From Bacteroidota bacterium (GTDB lineage Bacteria > Bacteroidota > Bacteroidia > NS11-12g > UBA955): a stretch of 64,000 nucleotides of DNA. Positions 25,101 through 34,046 of this stretch are shown here, piece after piece. Within the stretch, counting starts at the first letter, position 1; every line of letters starts with the position of its first letter. The translations under genes and the position numbers were made by a program. Below the pieces are notes generated by a model, which did no database searches, was not told where the DNA came from, and saw only the letters and a list, made by a program, of their open reading frames with translations. The stretch spans positions 372,001 to 436,000 of the forward strand of contig JAMLHC010000003.1 of the NCBI GenBank assembly GCA_023957335.1, written 5' to 3'.

Positions 25101-26016
25101 AATAAGTATTATCTAAGGGCTCATTACCTCTGTTAATGATTTCAGAGCGGTAGAATGTCATATTGTTAACTTCATCATTGGTTGCGAAGGCAAATGCAGT
25201 TGTTCTGATTTCAATACCAATAGGCAATCCTCCGGTTTCCGTGTGCACGTTTCCTCTATCGTTATAAACAAACCACAGCATCATATCCGGTTGGTCTTGA
25301 GGTCTGTTCAAAGCTGCCGGTCTCAAGGGATTTAAAACGGGATATTCGCCATTGAAAGGCTCATACACTCCGGGTGCTCCAAATCCGGGTCTTTCAAAAT
25401 AAGGTGCCAAATAATCGGGTTCACCGGGGTTATATTTCTGAGGTCTGTTAGAACCAGATGGCCATTCCAACAAATTAGGGCTTACATCACTCCAGCCTGA
25501 TTCTTCAGCTTGGATTAATTCGTTACGAGTAACTTTCCAAACTTTATCATAAGCCAAACATTGGTCAGCTGATGTAGATGCGAGGGCGGTATCAAGCGGC
25601 CCTGGCCAAAAGTCAGAGCCATTTTGACGATATGTCATTGCGGCAACCCTCAGGTTCCCATCACCTCGTCCAATTCCTCCAATCCACAATGCACCGGCAA
25701 AAAGTGAATGTCTTCTTACTGAGTTTGCATCGGTTACTTTAGGAATCTCATATTTTGGCAAACTTAAATCCCACCACATGTCACCACCATTTAAGATTTT
25801 GGTTCTTACGTTATTGATATCCAAGTCAGCACTTTGACTAGATGCTTTACAATCATTGGCAAAACGTCTGAAGTTGTTGCTTGGCAAGTCATTCGGGTTG
25901 GTTTGTTTTCTTTGTGGATTTTTTGAAAATCCTTGTATTTCTCTTGCCGACAAGTCATTCAAGGAGATTGTCGATACAAGAGCTAAGCAGAAAAGAATTT
26001 TAGTTGATACTTTCAT
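22138..26016 (-). CDS. Very large secreted surface protein with C-terminal T9SS/FlgD-like domain
   Basis: A 1292-residue protein with a signal peptide ending near SARE, a long extracellular body rich in GDxP and aromatic turns, and a C-terminal domain beginning VNIVPNPYYAYSEYE with TVSIYTLSGTLVRRIKKD and ATGLYIIHVDGKDLG, the pattern of T9SS type A/FlgD-like ends. It lies between the TonB receptor and the PorV-like barrel, an arrangement seen repeatedly in Bacteroidota. It is likely exported by T9SS and attached at the surface. Its ligand or enzymatic role is unknown. Confidence 0.8.
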   Translation of the reverse strand: MKVSTKILFCLALVSTISLNDLSAREIQGFSKNPQRKQTNPNDLPSNNFRRFANDCKASSQSADLDINNVRTKILNGGDMWWDLSLPKYEIPKVTDANSVRRHSLFAGALWIGGIGRGDGNLRVAAMTYRQNGSDFWPGPLDTALASTSADQCLAYDKVWKVTRNELIQAEESGWSDVSPNLLEWPSGSNRPQKYNPGEPDYLAPYFERPGFGAPGVYEPFNGEYPVLNPLRPAALNRPQDQPDMMLWFVYNDRGNVHTETGGLPIGIEIRTTAFAFATNDEVNNMTFYRSEIINRGNEPLDNTYFGQWVDADLGFAFDDYVGCDVPRDLGYCYNGDDFDEGVLGYGLNPPSIGTDFFEGPRDSAGNQLGLYAFVYYNNDFNPVNGNPEQAIHYYNYLRALWKNGNKMTFGGNGIGGSQETTYMYPGDTDPNFPGQVWSEHSVGNPPGDRRYLQSSGPFTLYPGAVNYVTVGVVWARTNSGGATGSLGLLQRASDGAQRLFNNNFLLTQGPDAPEIEIQELENELVFKFLNTQKTRDYSEIVLNENGDSIEYRFQGYIVYQLKDGTVSTGDIKNIDKARIVYQCDIKDGIGQMINMEFDPIVQQDIPVLKVDGADKGLVGTFNLTEDAFATTSNKTLVNFKKYYYMIYAYAYPANDTLKLEPLQFLAGRTIRRIDGVPHKSEPENEGTVLNSKYGSGPKITRIEGRGNGGNVLEFTKETIDRILAYNSVQEVTYLNGAGPVKIKVVDPFKVPDAEFELVFIEDPTKPLKGSQNGQYPSMTDIRYKDNIDSSSYWFLVNKTTGDTVFSDTTLAIPFETVQGVTSDKKQLVNRPTLADWGLSITIEQVKVPGYSPKEDPSNGFLSYEVEFADLSKQWLTAVPDMNGNPYFNWIRSGGVTSNPASGVTDANRVKGELMDPNEVYEKIWNGRIAPYALCSRADGVFGMAWGASQTADNPMEELASVNLVITPDRSKWTKCVVFEMGENKDLNEGRMSKFNLRWGTSRDKNLKTVPGDTGTSYFPGYAINVETGERLNLAFGEDSYLVGQRGRDMIWNPTPNFFDGDNGNNPVSGGKHYVYIMGSYPGKALRNFKGPIYDEGQFYKNILKVNNEGSIPLEANKRGVLSQVMWVIPTMVNPGFEFENGVPPTEVTIKIRVRKPYTTNLNNVPPVYTFNTKDIAPETNAGKKINSMDLVNIVPNPYYAYSEYETSPVDSRVKITNLPKTCTVSIYTLSGTLVRRIKKDDEVTWLDWDLKNNKGVPIATGLYIIHVDGKDLGEKILKWYGVMRTIDLDSY

Positions 26017-26045
26017 GTCTCTTTACGTTTTAAATGGTTAATAAA

Positions 26046-29000
26046 TTAGAAATTAAATCTTACGCCAAGTCTTGAAAAACGTGGTGCAAGGAAATTACCG
26101 GGGTTAGTTGTTAATATGCGATACAAATCATAATAAGATTGAGCACTCAATTGTTCTGAAACAGCCTGTTGACCACGAGGAGAGTTCAAAAATCCGTCAT
26201 CAACCGGTGAGCCTGTGTAGGGATATACCCCTGATATTCTTTCAAAATTAAATACATTGGTTATCCAAAGGAAAGCAGTTGCAGTAATAGGTTTTCTTTC
26301 TTTTCCTTCGCGGGTTTTGCCACGGTTGATAAGGAAGTTCTTTTGGATATTTAAATCCGCATTAAATTGCCATGGTAAGCGAGCACCAAATGGTGTTCCT
26401 TTGATATTAGCCCTGTCGGCTGAACCAATTTGAGTAGGAACATTAGTTTGAGTATAGGGCAAGCCGGAATTAGCAGTAATCACAAAGTTTGCGTTTACAT
26501 CTCTGAACACTTTCTCTCCCCAATTGCCCCAAGTAGGTCCTTGATAAGTGTATTTACCTTGGTTTCTTCCAAAATTATAATTGAAAATAACTCTTATCTG
26601 GTGGCGAATGTCCAAATCTCCTAAAGGAAATAAAGTTCTCAAATTAGGTTGTCCTGATGCAATCAAAGCACTGGCAGCATTGGGATTTGAACCGGTTCCG
26701 TCAGCAAACTGTAAGTTGTAGTTAGCTCTGAATGAAAGGTGTTCTCCTTCTAACTGATATTCAGTTGTAAAACCTTTGACTGTACTAAAGTCAATATTTT
26801 GATAACTTATATAGTTTACCGGATATGCTTGGTTATATTGGTATAACTGAATGTCATTTTTAATTTCTGCATAATAAGAGCCCAATTCAATAGAAGAATT
26901 ATCACCAATCATTTGTTTAAATCCAATCTGATATTCAGTTTTGATACGTGGCTTCAGATTAGGATTTGCCATAGCACCTGTATTACGAGTGTCCATAAAA
27001 TAGTAGTTATCTATGGTTGAAAAAGAATAGGTTGAAATTGGCTTTTGAGCTAATACATCAAAACTTGCATAAAAGTTTGCATCTTCTTTGATAGGGAATG
27101 AGAAGAGAATACGAGGCAATACATTTATTTTGGGTATAAAATCTCTAAAAGAATTACCGGTCAATTTTTGATTGGCAGGATCTACAAGATAAGGTGCTAT
27201 TCGACCGGAGTTAGTTTGGTTGGCAATAATCTCAGGATTATTAACTTCATTTCCAGAAGCATCATACCATTGGTCTCCATCTCTGTAACCTAAGATTCGG
27301 GTAGGGTTCTTCACATCATTAACATAAACTTTATAGTCCTGACCCATATTAGACGGATGGTTTACATCAATTCCATTTAATTTACCTACTTCTCCAACTG
27401 TTTTAATCGGGAAAAGTGAATATGGGTCTTTTAGCACTAATTCATTAGCATCATATCTCTCCATCCTTAATCCCAGACGGAAAATAATATCTTTATATGC
27501 AAATTTATCTTGAATCCAAGCTGCTGAATAAACTGGTTGGAAAGCACCTATAAGCCTTTTAGCAGGGTCATTGGTAAAGGCTTCAACGCTGGGTTTACCT
27601 CTCACTATATTACCTAAATGGTCATATCCATAGTAACTAACATAACTGCTTCCATTATTTAGAAGGTCATTAGCGCTGAATAGACTTAAATCAAAATCAT
27701 CGGGAGTAAAGGAGTTGATTTCAATGAAGCTTCGTTCATTGTAAAAATTACCATTCACATCTCTGATTCCTTCTTTAATAACTTTGTTACGGAAGTTTTT
27801 ATCAAAATTGGTTTGTTGCTCTGTATTAATAAATCTTTGATATTTAACAGTATCGGTAAATACACCATTTTGATCATAAGTGAGGAAAGGATGTTCTTTA
27901 TCAAGTTCTTTGAGGTGAGTGTTCATTAATTGAGGCATCAGCATCCACAAACCGGCTGCACCCAATCCATAACCTCTGTTCACCGTCTTTTCATACATAA
28001 AACCGAACTGTAGGTCATGAGGGGGTTTGATATTGCCTGATTCAGATTTTTTGTTGTTTTTAATCTGGGTTTCAAACATGGCAAATGCGGTATATCTTTC
28101 AGCCTGTCCTTTGCTCCAGTTTGCTGTAATAAATCCGGGGGTGGACCAGATTGAATATACGTTTGGAGGATTGTAGCCATTAATCAAACCTTGGCCCTGT
28201 ATTACTTGTAGTTCGTTTGAGATGTTTCCACCTCTTTCATCATAGTAATTATAAAGATTAGTAGTATAATTAGCTCTAAGCGGGTTCATGTTTTTGCCTC
28301 TGTCACCGGGAATAAATTGGTCGGCTCTGATAAATTTATAGGCAGTATCCATAAATCCGATTTGCTCATAATAGTTGCTTATATATACTGTATCTCCGTT
28401 TTGATTCACATACATTTTAGGGCTAGTGCCTGACGGGTCTGGTCTATATGTATAGTTTGGAGTTTGGTAACGTTCAAACTTCCCGATATAACCATAGTCA
28501 AAAATTCTATCTCCATGAACAGGGTCATAGGCTCTGCTGAATGTATTTTGGTAATCAACTCTGATGGTATAATAGGTGTTATTAAAAGTTACCTTTCCGG
28601 CATTTGCTCTTGCTGTATCAGAAGGAATCCTATGTGTAAATCTCAAATAAGAGCGAACTGTAATATTATTACTAATTGCATTGAGTTTGTAGTTCATAAT
28701 ATTATTACTTACAGCAGGTCCACCGGCATATTGTAAACTTGTAAAGAAACTCAAGTCCATATTTCTATTTGGGCTATAATCAATTTTACCTTGAAAGTTG
28801 CCCTCTGCAGAATGACTGTTGGGTCTAACTCTTACATTCTCCATATCGTTCATGGTCAAAAAGTTACCTGCATGTACTAATCCACCGTCAACATTAGTTA
28901 CCAATGGATGTTGTTCAATCTCGGACAATTTGGCGTCATTCACTTTATACACTCCTATATAGGAAGGGCTGGGGTCTCTGGTATAGGTTAAATTACCGGC

Positions 29001-29915
29001 AACCATATAACCCAATACCACTCTCTCTTTGGCTCCTTGACCTTTGTTCTTAATATAAAGAGGTCCTTGGGCAAATCCTTCCATTTGATTCCAATCAAAA
29101 CGGTTGGCTCTTTTGAAACGGTTATCGTTGTCAAATTTACCTTTTGTAAATTTAACAAACTCGGTGGGTGTAGAACTGGTGATTTCGAATGAGCCTTGAT
29201 GGAATCTGGAAGCACCTTTGGTAGTAATAGAAATAGCTCCTCCGGTAAAGTCTCCGAACTGAGCAGGAATACCATTTTGGTAGATAGTGATTTGACTTTG
29301 TGCAGCTTGAGTTTGTCCAAAAGCACCGATAGCTCTCACACCATCAATAAAATAAGCTGTTCCATCAGTACGAGAACCTCTAAAACTAACGCCACTTCTT
29401 GTTACGTTCACACCGGCAGTTAAACCTGCAATAGATGCAACACTTCGGGTTGGCAACACTTTAATATCTTTATCAGTAAAGGTTTTTTTCTGGTCGTCTG
29501 TCTCGATCAGTTTTTTGCCTTTGAGTCCTGAAACACTAGCAGCTCCAAGCACTTTTCCACCATCAGAAGCACCCCCGACTTTGCTCATTTTTATATCCCT
29601 GAAGATATAAGAGTCAGATGTGATAGTAACTGACACAACAGCTGTGTCATAACCAATGTAAGTTACAATTACATCATAATTGCCGGGATTCAAGGCAGCA
29701 AAGGTGAAATTTCCATCCATGTCCGAATATGAACCATCTACAAAGATTCCATTTTGTTCAAGTCGCACGGTTGCATAATCAAGAATTTTTCCTGTTAACG
29801 CATCTTTAACCGTTCCACGCAACTGACCATAGTTTGTTTGGGCTTGTGCAAATCCTGCTAAAACCATCAACAATAGCAATAATGATGTTCGTAAGTTAGT
29901 ATAAATCAGTCTCAT
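26046..29915 (-). CDS. TonB-dependent outer-membrane receptor with carboxypeptidase-regulatory-like domain
   Basis: A 1289-residue protein: signal peptide to about residue 26 (LAGFAQAQ), a CarboxypepD_reg-like domain (about 30-110; GQLRGTVKDALTGKILDYATV), a plug domain (about 145-250, with GVSFRGSRTDGTAYFIDGV) and a large barrel ending in SRLGVRFNF with terminal Phe. It would import a bulky substrate using the proton-motive force. No SusD-like gene follows; the partners are the secreted protein and the PorV-like barrel. Confidence 0.93.
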   Translation of the reverse strand: MRLIYTNLRTSLLLLLMVLAGFAQAQTNYGQLRGTVKDALTGKILDYATVRLEQNGIFVDGSYSDMDGNFTFAALNPGNYDVIVTYIGYDTAVVSVTITSDSYIFRDIKMSKVGGASDGGKVLGAASVSGLKGKKLIETDDQKKTFTDKDIKVLPTRSVASIAGLTAGVNVTRSGVSFRGSRTDGTAYFIDGVRAIGAFGQTQAAQSQITIYQNGIPAQFGDFTGGAISITTKGASRFHQGSFEITSSTPTEFVKFTKGKFDNDNRFKRANRFDWNQMEGFAQGPLYIKNKGQGAKERVVLGYMVAGNLTYTRDPSPSYIGVYKVNDAKLSEIEQHPLVTNVDGGLVHAGNFLTMNDMENVRVRPNSHSAEGNFQGKIDYSPNRNMDLSFFTSLQYAGGPAVSNNIMNYKLNAISNNITVRSYLRFTHRIPSDTARANAGKVTFNNTYYTIRVDYQNTFSRAYDPVHGDRIFDYGYIGKFERYQTPNYTYRPDPSGTSPKMYVNQNGDTVYISNYYEQIGFMDTAYKFIRADQFIPGDRGKNMNPLRANYTTNLYNYYDERGGNISNELQVIQGQGLINGYNPPNVYSIWSTPGFITANWSKGQAERYTAFAMFETQIKNNKKSESGNIKPPHDLQFGFMYEKTVNRGYGLGAAGLWMLMPQLMNTHLKELDKEHPFLTYDQNGVFTDTVKYQRFINTEQQTNFDKNFRNKVIKEGIRDVNGNFYNERSFIEINSFTPDDFDLSLFSANDLLNNGSSYVSYYGYDHLGNIVRGKPSVEAFTNDPAKRLIGAFQPVYSAAWIQDKFAYKDIIFRLGLRMERYDANELVLKDPYSLFPIKTVGEVGKLNGIDVNHPSNMGQDYKVYVNDVKNPTRILGYRDGDQWYDASGNEVNNPEIIANQTNSGRIAPYLVDPANQKLTGNSFRDFIPKINVLPRILFSFPIKEDANFYASFDVLAQKPISTYSFSTIDNYYFMDTRNTGAMANPNLKPRIKTEYQIGFKQMIGDNSSIELGSYYAEIKNDIQLYQYNQAYPVNYISYQNIDFSTVKGFTTEYQLEGEHLSFRANYNLQFADGTGSNPNAASALIASGQPNLRTLFPLGDLDIRHQIRVIFNYNFGRNQGKYTYQGPTWGNWGEKVFRDVNANFVITANSGLPYTQTNVPTQIGSADRANIKGTPFGARLPWQFNADLNIQKNFLINRGKTREGKERKPITATAFLWITNVFNFERISGVYPYTGSPVDDGFLNSPRGQQAVSEQLSAQSYYDLYRILTTNPGNFLAPRFSRLGVRFNF

Positions 29916-29964
29916 AAGTATATTTTTTCTGTTATATAAACTAAATATTTTTTGTTTTTAGGGG

Positions 29965-29978
29965 CGCCTATTTAGGCG
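29965..29978. other. Small inverted repeat upstream of the TonB-receptor operon
   Basis: CGCCTATTTAGGCG is a palindromic 14-mer about 50 bp upstream of the receptor start. It could be an operator or a 5' leader hairpin; no tract of T on either strand makes it a clear terminator. Confidence 0.35.
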
Positions 29979-30041
29979 GTGCAATTTCTGTTTTTATTTG
30001 ATAAACCACAAATCAAAATAGAATTTTTCTTTTTCTAGCAT

Positions 30042-30998
30042 CTAAAAGCTAAGCAACTGTTCAAGTTTTGCTATAATTACTTCTGCAATTTTTCGATAGG
30101 ATTCTTTTGTCCAACCTGCAATGTGCGGGGTTATGACAACATTTGGCATGGACATCAGCATACCATAAGTCTGCTTTTCTTCTTCATTCCAATTGGCAGG
30201 TTTTTCGTTTTCCAACACATCTGCACCAAAAGCCGCCATTTGACCTGTTTGTAATAATGTCAAAACATCGGCAGCTACCACAATTTTACCTCTTGACGCA
30301 TTGATTAATCCGATTGGTTTTTTGAATTTTTGTAGAAAATCTGCATTCACCATGCTCCGAGTTTCTTCAGTCAATGGAATGTGTAATGAAACCCAATCTG
30401 CTTCCTCAAAGATTCTGTCAAGTGTTGCAGCTATCGCAAAAGGTGAATCAACGGGTTTATATTTGTCATAAGCCAATACTTGCATGTCAAAACCCGAAAT
30501 TCTTTTTGCCAAAGTGGAACCAATATTTCCAAAGCCTATGATGCCCAATACCTTTCCTTCCAATTCAACACCTCTGTTTGCTTCTCTGTTCCAGCGTCTT
30601 TTTTGAACACTTTGATATGCATGACTAATATTATCAGCCAAGTTGAGCATGAGTCCTATGGTGTGTTCTGCTACAGCATTGCGATTTCCTTCGGGGGCAT
30701 TGATTATTTGTATATTTCTCAGCTTAGTTTCTTGTTCATCAATGCTGTCAATGCCTGAGCCGCCTTTTGCAATCCATTTCAGTTGTTTAGCCTTTTCAAA
30801 GAACGCCTTGTCGCACTCTATCTTACTCCTCACAATCAATCCCGAGTATTGAGCGATTTTTGCTAAAATCTCCTTTTTTTCTATTTCGGGTTGATAATCA
30901 AAATGAATTCCCAATCTATATAAACCTTCTAATAATGAAGGATGGAAATCATCGACTATCAGAACTGATTGATTTTCTTTTCTCTCATTTCTCATCAC
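30042..30998 (-). CDS. D-isomer 2-hydroxyacid dehydrogenase (phosphoglycerate dehydrogenase-like)
   Basis: A 318-residue NAD-dependent enzyme with the N-terminal catalytic-domain half (GLIVRSKIECDKAFF), the Rossmann motif VLGIIGFGNIGSTLAKRI, the Arg-containing INASRGKIVVAADVL, the Glu block GADVLENE and the catalytic His in VVITPHIAGWTKES. Length fits the short SerA form without the ACT domain. It could supply serine biosynthesis, but the substrate cannot be fixed by sequence alone. Confidence 0.85.
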   Translation of the reverse strand: MMRNERKENQSVLIVDDFHPSLLEGLYRLGIHFDYQPEIEKKEILAKIAQYSGLIVRSKIECDKAFFEKAKQLKWIAKGGSGIDSIDEQETKLRNIQIINAPEGNRNAVAEHTIGLMLNLADNISHAYQSVQKRRWNREANRGVELEGKVLGIIGFGNIGSTLAKRISGFDMQVLAYDKYKPVDSPFAIAATLDRIFEEADWVSLHIPLTEETRSMVNADFLQKFKKPIGLINASRGKIVVAADVLTLLQTGQMAAFGADVLENEKPANWNEEEKQTYGMLMSMPNVVITPHIAGWTKESYRKIAEVIIAKLEQLLSF

Positions 30999-31073
30999 AA
31001 AATTATATTACACCGGTGCAATATTAAAATGAAAATTGATGAGTGGCTGAATCTATTTAACAAGAGGTGAATA

Positions 31074-31889
31074 TCAGACTTTTTGTCGTTTCCATAGATT
31101 GTGTTCGGTCAACTTCACTTTTTTGCCGAAAAAACGATTAGCTGCTTGTTCAAATGCAGGTGTATAGTCAGAGATATAGAATTGGTGTGCCAAAGGTTTG
31201 TGCTGATTATTCTCTAAGTGAAGTTTGTTAATTACTTCTTTGACCTTAGTTGCTACAACATGGGCACTATTGACGATTGTGGTTTGTTTTCCAACAAGTT
31301 CTATGATTTGCTTCTCAATCAAGGGATAGTGAGTGCAAGCGAGAACAAGGGATTGAATGCCTTTGAGTCGTGAGTTTTCTAAATAGGCATTGATTACAGC
31401 TTTGCTGATATTATTGTTGTAAAAACCTTCTTCTATCATAGGAGCCAGCAGCGGAGTGGCAAGGCTTTGAATAGATTTGGAGGGGGCTGTATTTTTTAAA
31501 TGTTTAGGAAACACACCGGATTTAATGGTTCGTTTGGTGCCTATAAGTCCAATTTTTTTGTGTTTTTGTTTTGCGATATGCTGAACGACCGGTTCTATAA
31601 CATTGATAACCGGTATTTCCTTCGGCATCCATTTTTGAAAAGAGTTGCCAATACTTGCAGATGCGGAGTTACAAGCAATCACAATCAGTTTGCAATTTTG
31701 ATTGACCAAGAATTGCATGATTTCACGAGAATATTCTCTGATTGCTTTAGCTGACTTATCTCCATAGGGCAAGTGAGCTGTATCTCCAAAATAAATCAGT
31801 TGTTCGTTTGGCAAGAGTGCAGATATAGCATTGGCGACCGTTAAGCCGCCAATACCTGAGTCAAATATACCAATCGGACGTGATTTCAA
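31074..31889 (-). CDS. murI: Glutamate racemase
   Basis: A 271-residue protein with the opening IGIFDSGIGGLTVANAI, the two catalytic cysteines in VIACNSASA and VLACTHYPLIEKQI, and YFGDTAHLPYG. It makes D-glutamate for peptidoglycan in the cytoplasm. It lies 6 bp downstream of the OmpH-like gene and is probably cotranscribed with it, linking envelope chaperones to wall synthesis. Confidence 0.96.
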   Translation of the reverse strand: MKSRPIGIFDSGIGGLTVANAISALLPNEQLIYFGDTAHLPYGDKSAKAIREYSREIMQFLVNQNCKLIVIACNSASASIGNSFQKWMPKEIPVINVIEPVVQHIAKQKHKKIGLIGTKRTIKSGVFPKHLKNTAPSKSIQSLATPLLAPMIEEGFYNNNISKAVINAYLENSRLKGIQSLVLACTHYPLIEKQIIELVGKQTTIVNSAHVVATKVKEVINKLHLENNQHKPLAHQFYISDYTPAFEQAANRFFGKKVKLTEHNLWKRQKV

Positions 31890-31895
31890 AATGTT

Positions 31896-32498
31896 CTAAT
31901 TTCCTAATGGATTTTTTGGAATAGGCGGAGTGTCAATATCGTTTGCTCCTTCTTTTCTTTTTTTCTCGGATTCTTCTTTTGTCATTAGTTTGAGTTTGGC
32001 TCTCACTAAGTTTTCAATATCATCTGCATCGCGTTTGAAGTGCAACACAGAAGCATCAATTACCATGGAAAAACCTTTGTCTTTTGCAACGGCATCTATG
32101 GCATCATCAACCTTTTTTCTTAATGGAAGTAAGAGTTCTTCTTGTTTATTAGCTAATTTTTCTTCATTTTCCTTTTGTTGAAATTGATAAATCTGTTGAA
32201 GTTGGTCTAGTGCATATTGTTCCAATTCAATCAATCGTTTATTTTGGTTGCCCGCTTCTATTTTCTTGTTCAACTCTGTTTGTTTGGCAATATAGTCATC
32301 TTCTATTTTTTTCAAATCTTCTTGTAACTTGAGATAGAAGGACATTAAACTGTCGTTCATTGTTTTGTATTCGGGCAAATCCAAAACTACATTGCTATAG
32401 TTCAGATAACCAATCTTCATTGTTTGTGCTTTTACTCCATAAAACGAAGCCATCATTAACACAAAAACCATCGCTCTTTTCAAAATTCTACTTGTCAT
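31896..32498 (-). CDS. OmpH/Skp family periplasmic chaperone, copy 2
   Basis: A 200-residue protein with a signal peptide (to VKAQ), GYLNYSNVVLDLPEYKTMND, a long charged coiled-coil body and the terminal GFSMVIDASVLHF strand typical of OmpH/Skp. It holds unfolded outer-membrane proteins in the periplasm. The C-terminal tail is longer and more basic than in its neighbour. Tandem OmpH genes are common in Bacteroidota. Confidence 0.9.
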   Translation of the reverse strand: MTSRILKRAMVFVLMMASFYGVKAQTMKIGYLNYSNVVLDLPEYKTMNDSLMSFYLKLQEDLKKIEDDYIAKQTELNKKIEAGNQNKRLIELEQYALDQLQQIYQFQQKENEEKLANKQEELLLPLRKKVDDAIDAVAKDKGFSMVIDASVLHFKRDADDIENLVRAKLKLMTKEESEKKRKEGANDIDTPPIPKNPLGN

Positions 32499-32529
32499 AT
32501 TATGTTCTGTTATATAAATATTTTTATTC

Positions 32530-33060
32530 TTAATTTGTTGTTACACCCAGTAATTCCAATACGTTATCACTCAAGTCATATTTGGGGTCAGTAATTAAAA
32601 CCACCATATTGCCGGCTATATCAAACACGAAATCATAAGCTCCATCTTTTGCCACACTTTGAATAGCTTTAAACACTTTGTCTTGTATGGGCTTGATCAA
32701 CTCTTGACGTTTTTTGAACAATTCTCCTTCCGGACCAAACTTTTCATTCTCAAATCGCTTAGCCTCTGTCTCCATGTTCACAATTGTTTGCTCTCTTTCT
32801 TTTCTTTGGTCTTTTGTCAATAAGGGTTCTTCTGCCTTGAACTCTTTAAACTTGGCATCCAAATCAGCATACTTCTTGTCCACTTGTGTCTGCCAGTCTT
32901 TGGATAGTTCATCCAACTGTTTTTGTGCTGAACGGTATTCGGGCATTTTACCTAAAATATATTCGGTATCTACATAGCCGAATTTTTGTTTTTGAGAAAA
33001 TGCTGTGCCGGCAAATAAGACTGCAAAAGCAATTAAAAATAGTTTTTTCATGATTTTCAT
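32530..33060 (-). CDS. OmpH/Skp family periplasmic chaperone, copy 1
   Basis: A 176-residue protein with a signal peptide (MKKLFLIAFAVLFAGTAFSQ), FGYVDTEYILGKMPEYRSAQKQLDEL, a charged helical arm region and the strand AYDFVFDIAGNMVVL. It begins the operon skp-like, skp-like, murI. The extra MKI before the signal is probably not used, since MKKLFLI fits the usual start (ATG 33051). Confidence 0.92.
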   Translation of the reverse strand: MKIMKKLFLIAFAVLFAGTAFSQKQKFGYVDTEYILGKMPEYRSAQKQLDELSKDWQTQVDKKYADLDAKFKEFKAEEPLLTKDQRKEREQTIVNMETEAKRFENEKFGPEGELFKKRQELIKPIQDKVFKAIQSVAKDGAYDFVFDIAGNMVVLITDPKYDLSDNVLELLGVTTN

Positions 33061-33156
33061 TGTGGTTGAGTTATTTATAGTTTGTATTTCAAATCACATA
33101 CCAATTTTAAAGGGCGGGCAAATTTATTCTTTTTTTTGGGGGGTACAAACACTCTC

Positions 33157-33921
33157 TTACAAATAGCCTTTGACCTTGTAAATCATTGTACCAAGCCATT
33201 CTTTGCTCAACAATTCCCATTTCTGAAAACTGCGGGCATTGGGTAAAATAAACGATTCCAAGCTGTATTTGCGAATAGGTTCAAACAAAAAATGTGTCGG
33301 AAAAGGCTGAGGTGCATAACCCGCTTTGCTGAATACTTTCATTGCTCGATTCATGTGAAAGGCGGATGTAACCAACAGAATACGCGGATTGTCCAAACCT
33401 ATCAACTCTTTGGTAAATTGAGCATTCTCAAATGTATTCCGAGATTGCGATTCTATCAAAAGGCTATCTGTCCTAAAATGTCCTTCCTTCAGGTATTCTT
33501 CAACAAGTTTAGCTTCTTTTTGATTAGGATATAGTAAGCTGCCGCTTCCTCCCGAAATTACAAGTGTCCCTATTTGATGTGATTGATACAGTTTCAATAC
33601 CTGAAACAGCCTATCTGCAGATTCAGCAAATTCAACCCTGTTCAAATCATTGTCCTCGGAACAAAAACCACCCAATAAAACCGCAGTATCGGGATAGGTA
33701 TGAGAGTTTTTGGCTGCATTACGCCATTTCTTTTCTTGCAAAATACCTACCTCGTTGACCAAAACACTGTTTCCAAATAGGAACACCAATACCAGAGAGA
33801 TTAATATCAATCGTTTGCGCTTAATTATATTTTTGGTGGACAAACTCCAAAGCAGCAAAATCATTACCCAGAAAAAAGGGTTTAACAAAAAACTAAGTAT
33901 TTTACTGAATATAAAAAACAT
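33157..33921 (-). CDS. YdcF/ElyC (DUF218) family membrane protein
   Basis: A 254-residue protein starting MFFIFSKILSFLLNPF. I choose ATG 33921 because an AGGAGGGG Shine-Dalgarno-like sequence, rare in this genome, lies just upstream, while the longer frame adds nothing recognisable. It has two N-terminal membrane helices and then a DUF218 domain: AVLLGGF, LVISGGSG, EYLKEGHFRTDSLLIESQSRNTFENA and ILLVTSAFHMNRAMKVF. Related proteins influence envelope glycan and undecaprenyl metabolism. Confidence 0.88.
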   Translation of the reverse strand: MFFIFSKILSFLLNPFFWVMILLLWSLSTKNIIKRKRLILISLVLVFLFGNSVLVNEVGILQEKKWRNAAKNSHTYPDTAVLLGGFCSEDNDLNRVEFAESADRLFQVLKLYQSHQIGTLVISGGSGSLLYPNQKEAKLVEEYLKEGHFRTDSLLIESQSRNTFENAQFTKELIGLDNPRILLVTSAFHMNRAMKVFSKAGYAPQPFPTHFLFEPIRKYSLESFILPNARSFQKWELLSKEWLGTMIYKVKGYL

Positions 33922-34046
33922 AAACCCCTCCTTGAACTTCGCAAAAGTAGAAAAAAGCACTATCCTTCATCTACGTCATTTTTATTAAAATTGTGCTGCA
34001 TTACTTGTATATACTTCTAAACTACACATGTTGCCAAGTGCTACAC

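Noticed and set aside
28988-29326. Open frames in other phases inside the TonB receptor and secreted-protein genes
   Set aside because: Shadow frames of well-supported genes with matching codon phase.
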